Below are positions 1-8,361 of a stretch of 64,000 nt of DNA, piece by piece. The DNA is taken from assembly GCF_018314255.1 (NCBI RefSeq), contig NZ_CP073066.1:1488001-1552000 (forward strand). Reading direction: 5' to 3'. This DNA comes from Lentilactobacillus buchneri (lineage in GTDB: Bacteria; Bacillota; Bacilli; Lactobacillales; Lactobacillaceae). Position 1 is the first letter of the stretch. Each line of letters begins with the position of its first letter. The translations under genes and the position numbers were made by a program. The notes below the pieces were generated by a model, which did no database searches, had not been told where the DNA came from, and saw only the letters and a list, made by a program, of their open reading frames with translations.

Positions 1-394
1 CGATTGTAATTGGCTTGGCGAACCCGAGCCATTGATTGCGGACACCGGCATCAATTGGGTGGCCGGCAGCAAATAAGTTGACCCGTGGCCCAATCAGGAC
101 GCGACTGCCGATGGTAATCTTGCCGGAGTCCAAGAAGACGCCGTTGGTATTGCAGTAGACATCATCGCCAACGGTAATGTTTCCGCCAAAGTCGCAGAAA
201 AACGGCGGTTCAAAATAGACGTTGTTACCGGTTCGACCCAGCAGTTGTCTGAAGAGCTTTTGAACGTCGGTCCCTTCTTCGGCAAAATTAATCTGATGAA
301 GCAAATGATCTTTTTTGGCGTACTTCTTGGCCAAGTCCTTACCGTAAACGTTATAGAGTTTACCGGACAGCATCCGTTGTTCTTCTGTGGACAT
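1..394 (-). CDS. Sugar O-acetyltransferase, maltose/galactoside type (partial)
   Basis: Reads leftward from an ATG at 392-394 behind a strong AAGGAGG-type ribosome site, and runs off the window start, so only about 131 N-terminal residues are visible (family members have about 185-200). The start matches the maltose acetyltransferase N-domain (MSTEEQRMLSGKLYN). It is followed by a left-handed beta-helix with hexapeptide repeats (GNNVYFEPPFFCDFGGNITV, then VYCNTNGVFLDSGKITIGSR) and the AAGHP motif that carries the catalytic histidine. The family transfers acetyl from acetyl-CoA to a sugar hydroxyl in the cytoplasm; the natural acceptor is usually unknown. It lies 29 bp after the aldo/keto reductase gene on the same strand, so the two are probably co-transcribed. 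Confidence 0.9.
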   Translation of the reverse strand, partial: MSTEEQRMLSGKLYNVYGKDLAKKYAKKDHLLHQINFAEEGTDVQKLFRQLLGRTGNNVYFEPPFFCDFGGNITVGDDVYCNTNGVFLDSGKITIGSRVLIGPRVNLFAAGHPIDAGVRNQWLGFAKPITI

Positions 395-423
395 GGTGAA
401 AGCCTCCTTTTTGCGAGCCCAAA

Positions 424-1263
424 TTAGTATTGGTGGCCCAGTTCATAGACCAATTCAGGCTCATTGCCAGTTCGCTGGTTCTTATTCATGACGTCAATCA
501 TGCTCATCTCGTCTGGGCTGAGTTCAAAGTCCAATTCGGTATTTTCTTTGACTCTCGCCGGCGTCTTTGACTTGGGGATGATGGAGATTCCGCGTTGGAG
601 GTCCCATCTTAAAATAATTTGGGCCGGCGTTTTGCCATGATGCTTGGCCATCTTATTGAGCATCGGATTATCCAAGACAATGCCTCTTCCCAACGGACTC
701 CACGCCTGGGTCACGATCGACATCTTCTTGTCGAAATCGATCAAAGGCTGCTGAGTGAGATATGGGTGGGTTTCAATCTGGTTGACCACCGGCATTTCGT
801 TGGCCTGGGTCTTCAGTAATTCCAATTGGGAACGGGTGAAATTGCTGACGCCGATTGATTTGGCCTTGCCCTGCTTCTTCAATTCTTCCATTGCCTGCCA
901 AGTTTCAAAGAAGTGTTCAGCGACCGGCCAGTGAATTAATAAGAGATCAACGTAGTCGGTGCCCAGCTGCTGGAGTGAAAAATCGGTGCTGTTAATGGTC
1001 AAATCATGGCCCTGGTTCATTTCCATGACCTTGTCGATAATGAAGACATCTTCTCTTCTGGCAACTTTTTTGATGGCGTCGCCGAGCTGTTTTTCGTTGC
1101 GGTAGAGTTGCGCGGTATCAAACATTCGGTAGCCACTGTCATAGGCAGTGGCTACCGAATGATCCATTAATTCGGGATTGTCGATTTTATAAGTGCCGAA
1201 ACCAAGCTTTGGCATTTGATGGCCATCGGCTAATTGATAGGTGCTTTTATCTGGTTGAAACAT
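424..1263 (-). CDS. Aldo/keto reductase (2,5-diketogluconate reductase-like)
   Basis: 279 residues, the usual length for the prokaryotic AKR5 group. The start was placed at the ATG at 1261-1263 (MFQPDKSTYQLADG) because AAGGGGGA lies 7-8 bases upstream; the longer reading frame before it has no ribosome site. The catalytic tetrad is visible: Asp in FDTAQ, Tyr in LYRNEK, Lys in FIIDKV and His in LLIHWP. The C-terminal NADPH-binding segment is PKSKTPARVKEN. These enzymes reduce aldehydes and keto-sugars with NADPH; the substrate cannot be told from sequence. First gene of a probable two-gene leftward unit with the acetyltransferase, divergent from the P-type ATPase. Confidence 0.92.
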   Translation of the reverse strand: MFQPDKSTYQLADGHQMPKLGFGTYKIDNPELMDHSVATAYDSGYRMFDTAQLYRNEKQLGDAIKKVARREDVFIIDKVMEMNQGHDLTINSTDFSLQQLGTDYVDLLLIHWPVAEHFFETWQAMEELKKQGKAKSIGVSNFTRSQLELLKTQANEMPVVNQIETHPYLTQQPLIDFDKKMSIVTQAWSPLGRGIVLDNPMLNKMAKHHGKTPAQIILRWDLQRGISIIPKSKTPARVKENTELDFELSPDEMSMIDVMNKNQRTGNEPELVYELGHQY

Positions 1264-1438
1264 TTCATTTCCCCCTTGCGAGTTAGTTAGATTCATTTTA
1301 GCATACCCGCCAGTCGATGTTTGGCAACGTTTTGGCCTGAAAATCATAAAAATCCGATAAACTTAATTCGTTGCGTCCAAATAAATGTGATTTTCGGCCG
1401 TAATTTTGTACAATTATGGTAAAGCGAGGTGTTAAGCG

Positions 1439-3817
1439 ATGGCAGACGGAAATAGTCAACAGGTCGACCCCGAAGTTGGATTGAGTGACGCTCAAGTTGA
1501 GCAACTCATTAAAGACGGCCACAAAAATACTGGCGAGGAATCACTTACCCGAAGTGTTTCGGATATTTTGCGCGACAATACGTTCACGCTTTTTAACTTG
1601 ATTAACGTGATTTTGGGGGCGCTGGTTTTCTACACCGGCAGCTACAAAAATCTGCTGTTTCTGGGGATTGCTATCTTTAACACCGCGATTGGGATTATCC
1701 AAGAAATCCGTTCCAAACGCCAAGTCGACAAAATGGTCTTATTGGCGGAAGGAAAAATTAACGTGATTAGAAACGGTGAGGATCTGCAGGTCTACTCCAA
1801 CGATATTGTCCTGGGCGATATTATCCAGTTGGGACGAGGCGACCAGATCCCGGTTGACGGCATCGTCGTCCGGTCACGGGGGATTGAAGTCGATGAATCC
1901 CCGATTACCGGTGAGTCGGTAACCATTTCCAAAAATATTGGGGATCCATTAACCTCCGGTACGTATCTGGTCGGCGGTTCCGGCAAAATGCAGGTGACAA
2001 CTGTTGGTGCGGACACCTTTGTTAACCATTTATCCAACGAAGCCAAGCAGGGCGAGGACGCCTCCAGCATTCTGTTAAATACGATTAATCGGATTATCAA
2101 AGTTTTGACGTACGTCATCATTCCACTGGGAATTATTTTATTTGTTGCCAAATTATATGGCGGCACCGGCATCAATCGGGCCATTCTGGGTTCTGCTGCA
2201 GCGATGATTGGCATGATTCCGGAAGGCTTGGTGCTGTTAACCTCAATGACACTGGCGGTTTCGGCGATGCATTTGGCCCGTAAGAAAACGCTGGTGCGGG
2301 ACCTGCCAGCCATTGAAACCTTGGCCCGGGTTGACGTGATTTGTTTGGACAAAACCGGGACGATTACCAGCGGCGATCTAAAATTTGTCGAGGCAATTCC
2401 CATGATGAAGGATGTTTCTGCCGCGGAAGTTGAAAAAGTGGTTGCCGGGATTACCTATGGCACCGGTGACGCGAATGAAACGGCCAACGCGATCAAAGAT
2501 GCTGTTGATGATCCTGAGCTAAAGACCGAAAAGATCATCCCATTCTCCTCGGATCGAAAGTGGAGTGGCGTTGGTTTGAGTGATGGCCACGACTATGTGT
2601 TTGGGGCACCGCAGTTTATTTTTGAACACTTGGATGAACAGGTTCAAGCCGTGATTACTCAAAATGCCCGGAAAGGGTACCGAGTCCTGGCGGTTGCCCA
2701 AGTGGATGATTTGGATCCACGAAAGCCACTTGACGCACCAAAGTTGATTGGCCTGGTATTGATTTCTGATGTCATCCGGCCCAATGCTGCCAACACTTTC
2801 GAATATTTCCGCAATCAAGATGTCAATATCAAGGTGATTTCCGGGGATGACCCGACCACCGTTTCCACAATTGCTCAACAGGCCGGCATTCAGGATGCTG
2901 CCAACAGCGTTGATATGACAACGGTTAAGGATGAAGACGACTTTGGGGAAATTGCTGCCAACAATACCGTTTTTGGCCGGGTAACCCCTGACCAAAAGAA
3001 GCGGCTGATTGCCGGTCTCCAGTCCAAAAAACATACCGTTGCCATGACTGGCGACGGGGTTAACGATTTACTTGCTTTAAGACAGGCCGACTGTGGGATC
3101 GCCATGGCTTCCGGAAGTGAGAGCACCAAGAGTATTGCTGACTTTGTGCTGATTAATTCCAATTTTGACGCCATGATTGATGTCTTGAAAGAAGGCCGCC
3201 GGGTTATTAATAACATCGAGCGGGTTGCTTCTATGTACCTGATTAAGACGATGTACTCCGTTGCGTTGTCATTTATCTTTGTCTTCTTTGCCACGGGGTA
3301 CCCCTTTGAACCTATTCAGTTGACTCCGATTACATCGTTAATGGTGGGAATTCCATCGTTCTTCTTGGCTTTGGAGCCTAACTTCAACAAGATTACCAAT
3401 CAGTTCATGAAGCAGGTGTTGATCATCTCAACGCCAGCAGCGATTTGGGTTGTTGGCTACGTGATGTTAATTGAAATCATCGGCCAGCTTTTTGGACTCC
3501 AATACGAGTTCACCTCAACGCTGTGTGTCCTGTTGACCGGGGCAATTTGCTGGTTGGCATTAGTGATGGTATCACGGCCACTGAACCGGCTGAAGATTGG
3601 GATGGACATCCTGGTACTGGTGGCATTTTTAACGATCATCATCTTCTTTAATAATATTTTCTCGTTGGTCTCCTTCTTTAATAAAGACATTTGGCTGTAT
3701 GCCATTCCGCTTATCGCAACGGCCTATCCGCTCTACATGTTCATGCAGGGGGTTATTGCCACTGTCTTGGACAAACGCGAGAAGAGACGACTGCGCAAAC
3801 AAGCGGGAAGTAAATAA
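1439..3817 (+). CDS. Cation-translocating P-type ATPase (CtpE/Exp7-like)
   Basis: 792-residue ion pump of the cytoplasmic membrane. The phosphorylation motif CLDKTGT lies near residue 304, the actuator motif is ESPITGES, and the hinge motif TGDGVND is near residue 537. The helix-4 signature is MIPEGLVLL, as in the CtpE/Exp7 group that moves calcium or other hard cations; it is not the CPC motif of soft-metal pumps, and no N-terminal heavy-metal domain is present. About ten membrane helices are seen in the usual 2+2+6 layout. The ATG is preceded by GAGGTG at an 8-base spacing. The ion is an inference from the family; Ca2+ or Mg2+ are the leading candidates. Confidence 0.92.
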   Translation: MADGNSQQVDPEVGLSDAQVEQLIKDGHKNTGEESLTRSVSDILRDNTFTLFNLINVILGALVFYTGSYKNLLFLGIAIFNTAIGIIQEIRSKRQVDKMVLLAEGKINVIRNGEDLQVYSNDIVLGDIIQLGRGDQIPVDGIVVRSRGIEVDESPITGESVTISKNIGDPLTSGTYLVGGSGKMQVTTVGADTFVNHLSNEAKQGEDASSILLNTINRIIKVLTYVIIPLGIILFVAKLYGGTGINRAILGSAAAMIGMIPEGLVLLTSMTLAVSAMHLARKKTLVRDLPAIETLARVDVICLDKTGTITSGDLKFVEAIPMMKDVSAAEVEKVVAGITYGTGDANETANAIKDAVDDPELKTEKIIPFSSDRKWSGVGLSDGHDYVFGAPQFIFEHLDEQVQAVITQNARKGYRVLAVAQVDDLDPRKPLDAPKLIGLVLISDVIRPNAANTFEYFRNQDVNIKVISGDDPTTVSTIAQQAGIQDAANSVDMTTVKDEDDFGEIAANNTVFGRVTPDQKKRLIAGLQSKKHTVAMTGDGVNDLLALRQADCGIAMASGSESTKSIADFVLINSNFDAMIDVLKEGRRVINNIERVASMYLIKTMYSVALSFIFVFFATGYPFEPIQLTPITSLMVGIPSFFLALEPNFNKITNQFMKQVLIISTPAAIWVVGYVMLIEIIGQLFGLQYEFTSTLCVLLTGAICWLALVMVSRPLNRLKIGMDILVLVAFLTIIIFFNNIFSLVSFFNKDIWLYAIPLIATAYPLYMFMQGVIATVLDKREKRRLRKQAGSK

Positions 3818-3828
3818 AAGCGAGACGA

Positions 3829-3948
3829 CTGAGATGCTGAGCGCCACTGTTATCTAGCGGAAACGTGCAGCAATCGGCTGATCCCGGCCATTTAAGCCGG
3901 CAAACCAATTATTCCAAAGTCAGGAGTATTTGGTTTGCCGGCTTAAAT
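3829..3948. repeat. Intergenic hairpin element after the P-type ATPase
   Basis: Begins shortly after the stop codon with a GCGAGACGA/GAGATGC-like flank. It contains, on the minus strand at 3846-3868, a 23-base module beginning GCACGTTTCCGCTAG that recurs at 40431-40453 (identical) and 40317-40339 (near-identical). It ends in a perfect 19-bp inverted repeat (3890-3908 with 3930-3948, core TTAAGCCGGCAAACCAA). There is no long T-run, so its use as a terminator is uncertain. Confidence 0.75.
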
Positions 3949-3994
3949 TCTGAGATCAAAGCGCCTCTTACTCCACTCCAAGTTAGACTATCTA

Positions 3995-4023
3995 GTGTCA
4001 CATACTAGCTAACGTGGTATAAT
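3995..4023 (+). promoter_or_regulatory. Promoter of the DUF1836 gene
   Basis: Perfect TATAAT at 4018-4023 with a GTGTCA -35-like hexamer (4 of 6) at 3995-4000 and a 17-base spacer. It lies about 20 bases before the ribosome site of the gene at 4044. Confidence 0.6.
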
Positions 4024-4043
4024 AAACTCGAAGGAGTGATAAC

Positions 4044-4571
4044 ATGGCATACAATGAAGAACAATACGAGCAGTGGGAACAAAAACTCAAGCAGGTGGAA
4101 TTGCCGCTGTGGGCAGATTTACCCAAATTTGAATTGTACATGGATCAACTCGTGGCACTGGTGAACGAGACGTTGGGGCCAATCGGAATTGATAAAGTCA
4201 CTCCGGCAATGATCAACAATTACGTCAAGAACAAAGCGATTATGGCACCGGTCAAGCGGAAGTATCAGACCATGCAGGTTGCTGATCTGATTTTGATCAG
4301 CTTATTGAAGCCGGCCTTTTCCCTGGAAACGATTCGTCACGGAATCGATCAGGTGACGGCCAACATTTATCCGCAGCAGGCATACGACACTTTTATCAAA
4401 CGGCTCATGTTCTCATTCAAGAACATGGATAGCCGTAACAGCCGGGCATTGGAAGAAAAGAATCTGAATGACAAATTAATGCAGGTGGCTGTCAATGTCA
4501 TTATTGACCGAATCCAATCCGAGAAACTTTTGGCGATTATTCAAAAGCCACTCACGAAAGTGACCAAATAG
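4044..4571 (+). CDS. DUF1836 domain protein, MerR-like putative regulator
   Basis: 175 residues, start supported by GAAGGAG eight bases upstream. The segment VTPAMINNYVKNKAIMAPVK followed by YQTMQVADLILISLLK is the DUF1836 signature, which resembles the winged-helix/MerR DNA-binding fold (a recognition-helix region followed by R/K-x-Y). The C-terminal half is helical, without membrane segments. The family is thought to act as DNA-binding regulators in Firmicutes, but targets are unknown. It is a single gene with its own promoter and terminator, upstream of adhE. Confidence 0.8.
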   Translation: MAYNEEQYEQWEQKLKQVELPLWADLPKFELYMDQLVALVNETLGPIGIDKVTPAMINNYVKNKAIMAPVKRKYQTMQVADLILISLLKPAFSLETIRHGIDQVTANIYPQQAYDTFIKRLMFSFKNMDSRNSRALEEKNLNDKLMQVAVNVIIDRIQSEKLLAIIQKPLTKVTK

Positions 4572-4603
4572 CCAAAGTCGTGAAATCATTCACATATAAA
4601 TAA

Positions 4604-4617
4604 TGGAACCGCTTTCA
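4604..4617. promoter_or_regulatory. cre site (CcpA)
   Basis: TGGAACCGCTTTCA matches the consensus TGNAANCGNNNNCA at every fixed position. It sits between the DUF1836 stop and the terminator, about 190 bp upstream of adhE, so which of the two genes it serves is unclear. Confidence 0.6.
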
Positions 4618-4657
4618 TAAAAAAAGGACTTGCTGAACAAGTCCTTTTTGTTTTGGA
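4618..4657 (+). terminator. Rho-independent terminator after the DUF1836 gene
   Basis: 12-bp stem AAAAAGGACTTG / CAAGTCCTTTTT (4621-4632 with 4638-4649), 5-base loop, T-rich tail. Confidence 0.88.
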
Positions 4658-4696
4658 TATTGTTATATCAGTGTGCAAGCACTTACAAAAAATAAA

Positions 4697-4770
4697 TTGT
4701 GATTTTTTGAACAAAACTGTTTACATTTTAAAAATCCGTGATATTATTAATATTGTGAAAAAGATAACAA
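4697..4770 (+). promoter_or_regulatory. adhE promoter with two Rex-like operators
   Basis: Promoter TTTACA (4720-4725), 16-base spacer, TATTAT (4742-4747). Two Rex-like sites bracket it. TTGTGATTTTTTGAACAA lies at 4697-4714, just before the -35. TTGTGAAAAAGATAACAA lies at 4753-4770, over the expected transcription start, and differs from TTGTGA-N6-TCACAA at one position. Rex represses fermentative dehydrogenase genes when NADH/NAD is low; adhE is a classical target. Confidence 0.65.
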
Positions 4771-4810
4771 AGCACAAACAACCTATAAACTTTTCATTGG
4801 AGGAAAATCA

Positions 4811-7429
4811 ATGATTGATAATAAAGTAAAAGAAACCAAAGCAGCTAAGACGAACACAACTGATGTTGACACTGTCATCAACGGCTTGGTATCAAAAGCG
4901 CAAAAAGCACTTGAAATTATGGATTCATTTGACCAAGAAAAAGTTGACCACATCACTCACCAAATGGTAATGGCCGGCCAAGACAAACACATGGACCTGG
5001 CACTCATGGCTTATGAAGAAACCGGCCGTGGAGTTGCTGAAGACAAGGCCATCAAGAATATGTACGCCACTGAAGAAGTTTGGCACAGCATTCGTGATCA
5101 CAAAACAGTTGGTGTCATTAAAGACGATAAAGAACGTCAATTAATCACCGTTGCTGAACCTTTGGGTGTCCTGGCCGGAATTACACCAGTTACCAACCCA
5201 ACTTCAACCACCTTATTCAAATCAATTATTTCAATGAAGACTCGAAACCCAATCATCTTCAGTTTCCACCCACAAGCATTGAAGTCATCAATTGCAGCCG
5301 CTAAGATTGTTCGCGACGCTGCGATTGCTGCCGGCGCTCCCGAAGGCTGCATTCAATGGATTGAAGAACCAAGTATCGAAGCCACAACGAAATTAATCAA
5401 CCACCCAGGTGTCGCAAGTACCCTGGCAACTGGTGGTCCAGGCATGGTTAAAGCTGCTTACTCAACTGGTAAGCCGGCATTGGGTGTTGGTCCTGGTAAC
5501 GGTCCGGTTTACATCGAAAAGACTGCCAACATCTTGCGTGCTGTTAACGACCTGGTGCTCTCAAAGACCTTTGATAATGGTATGATCTGTGCCACTGAAA
5601 ACAGCGCGGTTATCGATTCTGATATCTACGCTGAAGTTAAGAAGGAATTAGTTAAGAACGGTGTCTTCTTTGTTGATAAGAAGGACCATGACAAATTGGC
5701 AGAAGCAATGTTCAACCCTAAGACTGGCAGTGTTAAGGGTCCAATCGCCGGCAAATCAGCTAAAGGGATTGCCAAACTGGCTGGTATTAAAGTACCTGAC
5801 AACACCAAAGTTCTGGCTGCTGAAATTACTGGCGTTGGTCCTAAGTACCCACTGTCAGCTGAAAAACTCAGCCCAGTGATCAGTATTTACAAAGCTAAGA
5901 ACCATGAAGAAGGTTTCAAACTCTGTGACGAATTACTTCACTTTGGTGGAATGGGCCACACTGCCGGCATCCAAACTCTGGACGACGACTTGGCCTTGGA
6001 ATTTGGTAAGCAGATGAAGGCAGCCCGGGTTCTGGTTAACACACCAGGCGGCTTCGGTGGAATTGGTAACCTTTATAACGAAATGACCCCATCATTGACA
6101 TTGGGAACTGGCTCATGGGGTGCCAACTCAATTTCTCATAACGTTACCGACTATGACCTTTTGAACATCAAAACTATCGCAAAGAGACGAAATAATATGC
6201 AATGGATTAAGTTACCTCGGGTTTACTTTGAAAAGACTTCAGTTCGTTACCTCATGGACATGCCTGGCATTAACAAGGTATTCATCGTTACCAGTCCAGA
6301 AATGGTTGAATTTGGCTACGTTGACAAGGTGCTTGATGAATTGAAACGCCGTCCAAACCCAATCGAATACTCACTGTTCTCAGGTGTTGAGCCAGATCCA
6401 ACCACTGACACAGTTGAAAAGGGTGTTCGTCAAATGAACGCATTCAAGCCTGACACAATCATCGCCTTGGGTGGTGGTTCACCATTGGATGCTGCCAAGA
6501 ACATGTGGTTATTCTACGAGGATCCTAAGACGAGTTTCTTCGGCGCCAAGCAGAAGTTCATCGATATCAGAAAGCGGGCATACCGTTTCAACAAGCCTAA
6601 GAAGGCGCAAATGATCGCTATCCCAACGACTTCCGGTACTGGTTCAGAAGTAACCCCATTCGCTGTTATCACTGACTCAAAGACCCACGTTAAGTACCCA
6701 TTAGCTGACTATGCTTTGACACCTGATGTAGCGATTGTTGACCCACAATTTGTGGAAACTGTTCCAAAGGGTAACATTGCCGCTTCCGGATTGGATACTT
6801 TATGCCACGGAATCGAATCATTCGTTTCAACCATGGCATCTGATTACACTCGTCCATTGTCACTGCAAGCCATCAAGCTGGTATTTGACAACTTGGCAGA
6901 CTCATACAATGGCAACATGCACGCTAAAGAAGAAATGCATAACGCCGCAACCTTAGCCGGAATGGCATTTGGTAACGCGTTCCTGGGAATTAACCATTCA
7001 ATCGCCCACAAACTGGGTGGGGAATTCGGCTTAACCCACGGAATTGCCATTGCAATCACGATGCCACACGTTATCAGATACAATGCCAAATTACCGGAAA
7101 AGATCGCCGTATGGCCTAAGTATGAGTACTTCCGTGCCAACAAGGACTACGCAGAAATTGCCAGATACGTTGGGATCCAAGGTAAGAACGACGATGAGTT
7201 AATCGAAGGATTAGTTCAAAGAATTATCAAGTTGGCTCACGAAGTTGGCGTTACCTTAAGCTTGAAGGCTTGGGGCGTTGATAAAGCCAAATTCGATGCA
7301 GCAGTTGACCGTCTTGCAGTATTAGCATACGAAGACCAATGCACGACTGCTAACCCAAAGGAACCTTTGATTGCCGATTTGAAACAGTTGATGATTGACG
7401 ATTATGAGGGGACTAATGTGGAAAAATAG
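4811..7429 (+). CDS. adhE: Bifunctional acetaldehyde-CoA/alcohol dehydrogenase
   Basis: 872 residues, full AdhE length, start ATG behind TTGGAGGA. Residues 1 to about 440 form the aldehyde dehydrogenase domain with catalytic Cys near residue 260 in NGMICATENSA. The rest is an iron-dependent alcohol dehydrogenase, with the NAD site GGGSPLDAAK and the metal-binding segment GINHSIAHKLGGEFGLTHG. It reduces acetyl-CoA to acetaldehyde and then ethanol, regenerating two NAD+ per acetyl-CoA, which balances the phosphoketolase pathway. Codons are strongly biased, as in highly expressed genes. Monocistronic; upstream Rex-like operators suggest redox control. Confidence 0.98.
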   Translation: MIDNKVKETKAAKTNTTDVDTVINGLVSKAQKALEIMDSFDQEKVDHITHQMVMAGQDKHMDLALMAYEETGRGVAEDKAIKNMYATEEVWHSIRDHKTVGVIKDDKERQLITVAEPLGVLAGITPVTNPTSTTLFKSIISMKTRNPIIFSFHPQALKSSIAAAKIVRDAAIAAGAPEGCIQWIEEPSIEATTKLINHPGVASTLATGGPGMVKAAYSTGKPALGVGPGNGPVYIEKTANILRAVNDLVLSKTFDNGMICATENSAVIDSDIYAEVKKELVKNGVFFVDKKDHDKLAEAMFNPKTGSVKGPIAGKSAKGIAKLAGIKVPDNTKVLAAEITGVGPKYPLSAEKLSPVISIYKAKNHEEGFKLCDELLHFGGMGHTAGIQTLDDDLALEFGKQMKAARVLVNTPGGFGGIGNLYNEMTPSLTLGTGSWGANSISHNVTDYDLLNIKTIAKRRNNMQWIKLPRVYFEKTSVRYLMDMPGINKVFIVTSPEMVEFGYVDKVLDELKRRPNPIEYSLFSGVEPDPTTDTVEKGVRQMNAFKPDTIIALGGGSPLDAAKNMWLFYEDPKTSFFGAKQKFIDIRKRAYRFNKPKKAQMIAIPTTSGTGSEVTPFAVITDSKTHVKYPLADYALTPDVAIVDPQFVETVPKGNIAASGLDTLCHGIESFVSTMASDYTRPLSLQAIKLVFDNLADSYNGNMHAKEEMHNAATLAGMAFGNAFLGINHSIAHKLGGEFGLTHGIAIAITMPHVIRYNAKLPEKIAVWPKYEYFRANKDYAEIARYVGIQGKNDDELIEGLVQRIIKLAHEVGVTLSLKAWGVDKAKFDAAVDRLAVLAYEDQCTTANPKEPLIADLKQLMIDDYEGTNVEK

Positions 7430-7433
7430 TGAG

Positions 7434-7860
7434 CGAAGCAAACCGCTTAGCGATACCTAAATAAGAAAAGATTCCCAGTTGCGCGATTACTCGCGTGGCT
7501 GGGAATCTTTTCTTATTTAGGTATCGCTGGTTTGTGTAGCTGTCCTCAAAAGCAGACTCAAACTGGGAGAATCCTTAAATAAACAAACAATTAAATAGCA
7601 TTCTCAACTTGGTAACCGCGGAAAACACTCCCAGTTGCGCGATTACTCGCGTGGCTGGGGCTCTTCTCTTATTTAGATTCTGCTGTTTTGCGTAGCTGTC
7701 CTCAAAAGCAGACTCAAACTGGGAAAATCCTTAAAGAAGCAATCAATTGAATAGTATCGATCACTTGGTAACCGTGGACCAGATTCCCAGTTGCGCGATT
7801 ACTCGCGTGGCTGGGGCTCTTCTCTAATTTAGATTCTGCTGTTTTGCGTAGCTGTCCACA
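7434..7860. repeat. Tandem array of hairpin repeats downstream of adhE
   Basis: Three copies of a conserved core (CCCAGTTGCGCGATTACTCG onward, ending GTGGCTGGG) start at 7474, 7630 and 7796, giving periods of 156 and 166 bp. Copy 1 lies inside a perfect 29-bp inverted repeat (7450-7478 with 7499-7527), probably the adhE terminator. Between copies, the segment starting GTAGCTGTCCTCAAAAGCAG and a segment ending in CTTGGTAACCG are also repeated. In copies 2 and 3 the outer stem has decayed to the inner CCCAG/CTGGG. No coding frame follows the repeats. Confidence 0.85.
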
Positions 7861-8010
7861 AAAACAGCCCAGTCCTCGCAGAAACCAATATCTCTCCAGC
7901 AAAAAAAGAGGAGCGTCACCTTCTCAAGCCAGGAAACAATTAGCCCCATTATCAATAAATTTCTCAATTACTCTAAATCCACCCAAATTCCATGCTATAA
8001 TTTTCATGTT

Positions 8011-8173
8011 AAGAAGCATAGTAAAACGGAAAAAGGTGCAAATCCTTTACAGCCCCTTCGCTACTGTAAGATTGACGAAGCTGTCACAACTCACTGGGTC
8101 ACCCTGGAAAGAGGACAGTTGTAGGACGAGATCAAGTCAGGATACGTTTGTTATGCCGATTGCAAAGCTTCTT
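8011..8173 (+). promoter_or_regulatory. Cobalamin (adenosylcobalamin-type) riboswitch
   Basis: Conserved blocks in order: GGTGCAAATCC then ACAGCCCCTTCGCTACTGT (the B12-box region), CACTGGGTCACCCTGGAAAG, and AAGTCAGGATACGTTTG (the CAGGA-AC segment). The closing P1 helix is AAGAAGC (8011-8017) with GCTTCTT (8167-8173). TATAAT at 7996-8001 is the likely -10. It belongs to the downstream secreted-protein genes, the only genes on this strand before the next terminator, and implies their repression when B12 is plentiful. Confidence 0.93.
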
Positions 8174-8263
8174 AGGGTCGGCTTTGTCAATTAATAGCGT
8201 ATTTCTCGGATATTTTTGTGTGCTCTGATTCAATATCTGAATTTAGGTTATTAGTGATTGAGA

Positions 8264-8300
8264 AACGGCCCTGGCTAGTCTAACTAGCCAGGCTTTTTTG
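8264..8300 (+). terminator. Riboswitch expression-platform terminator
   Basis: Perfect 10-bp stem CCTGGCTAGT / ACTAGCCAGG (8270-8279 with 8283-8292), three-base loop, T6 tail. It stands between the riboswitch aptamer and the first gene, as expected for B12-dependent premature termination. Confidence 0.9.
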
Positions 8301-8361
8301 TTGTGTTCATTTTTTGTTGAGGGTACCATCACTATTTCATGATTTGGAGGAGCGCGCAGGT

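Noticed and set aside
7434-7860. CRISPR-like array from the three repeated cores
   Set aside because: Only three copies at unequal spacing of about 160 bp, the material between them is itself repeated, and no cas genes are near.
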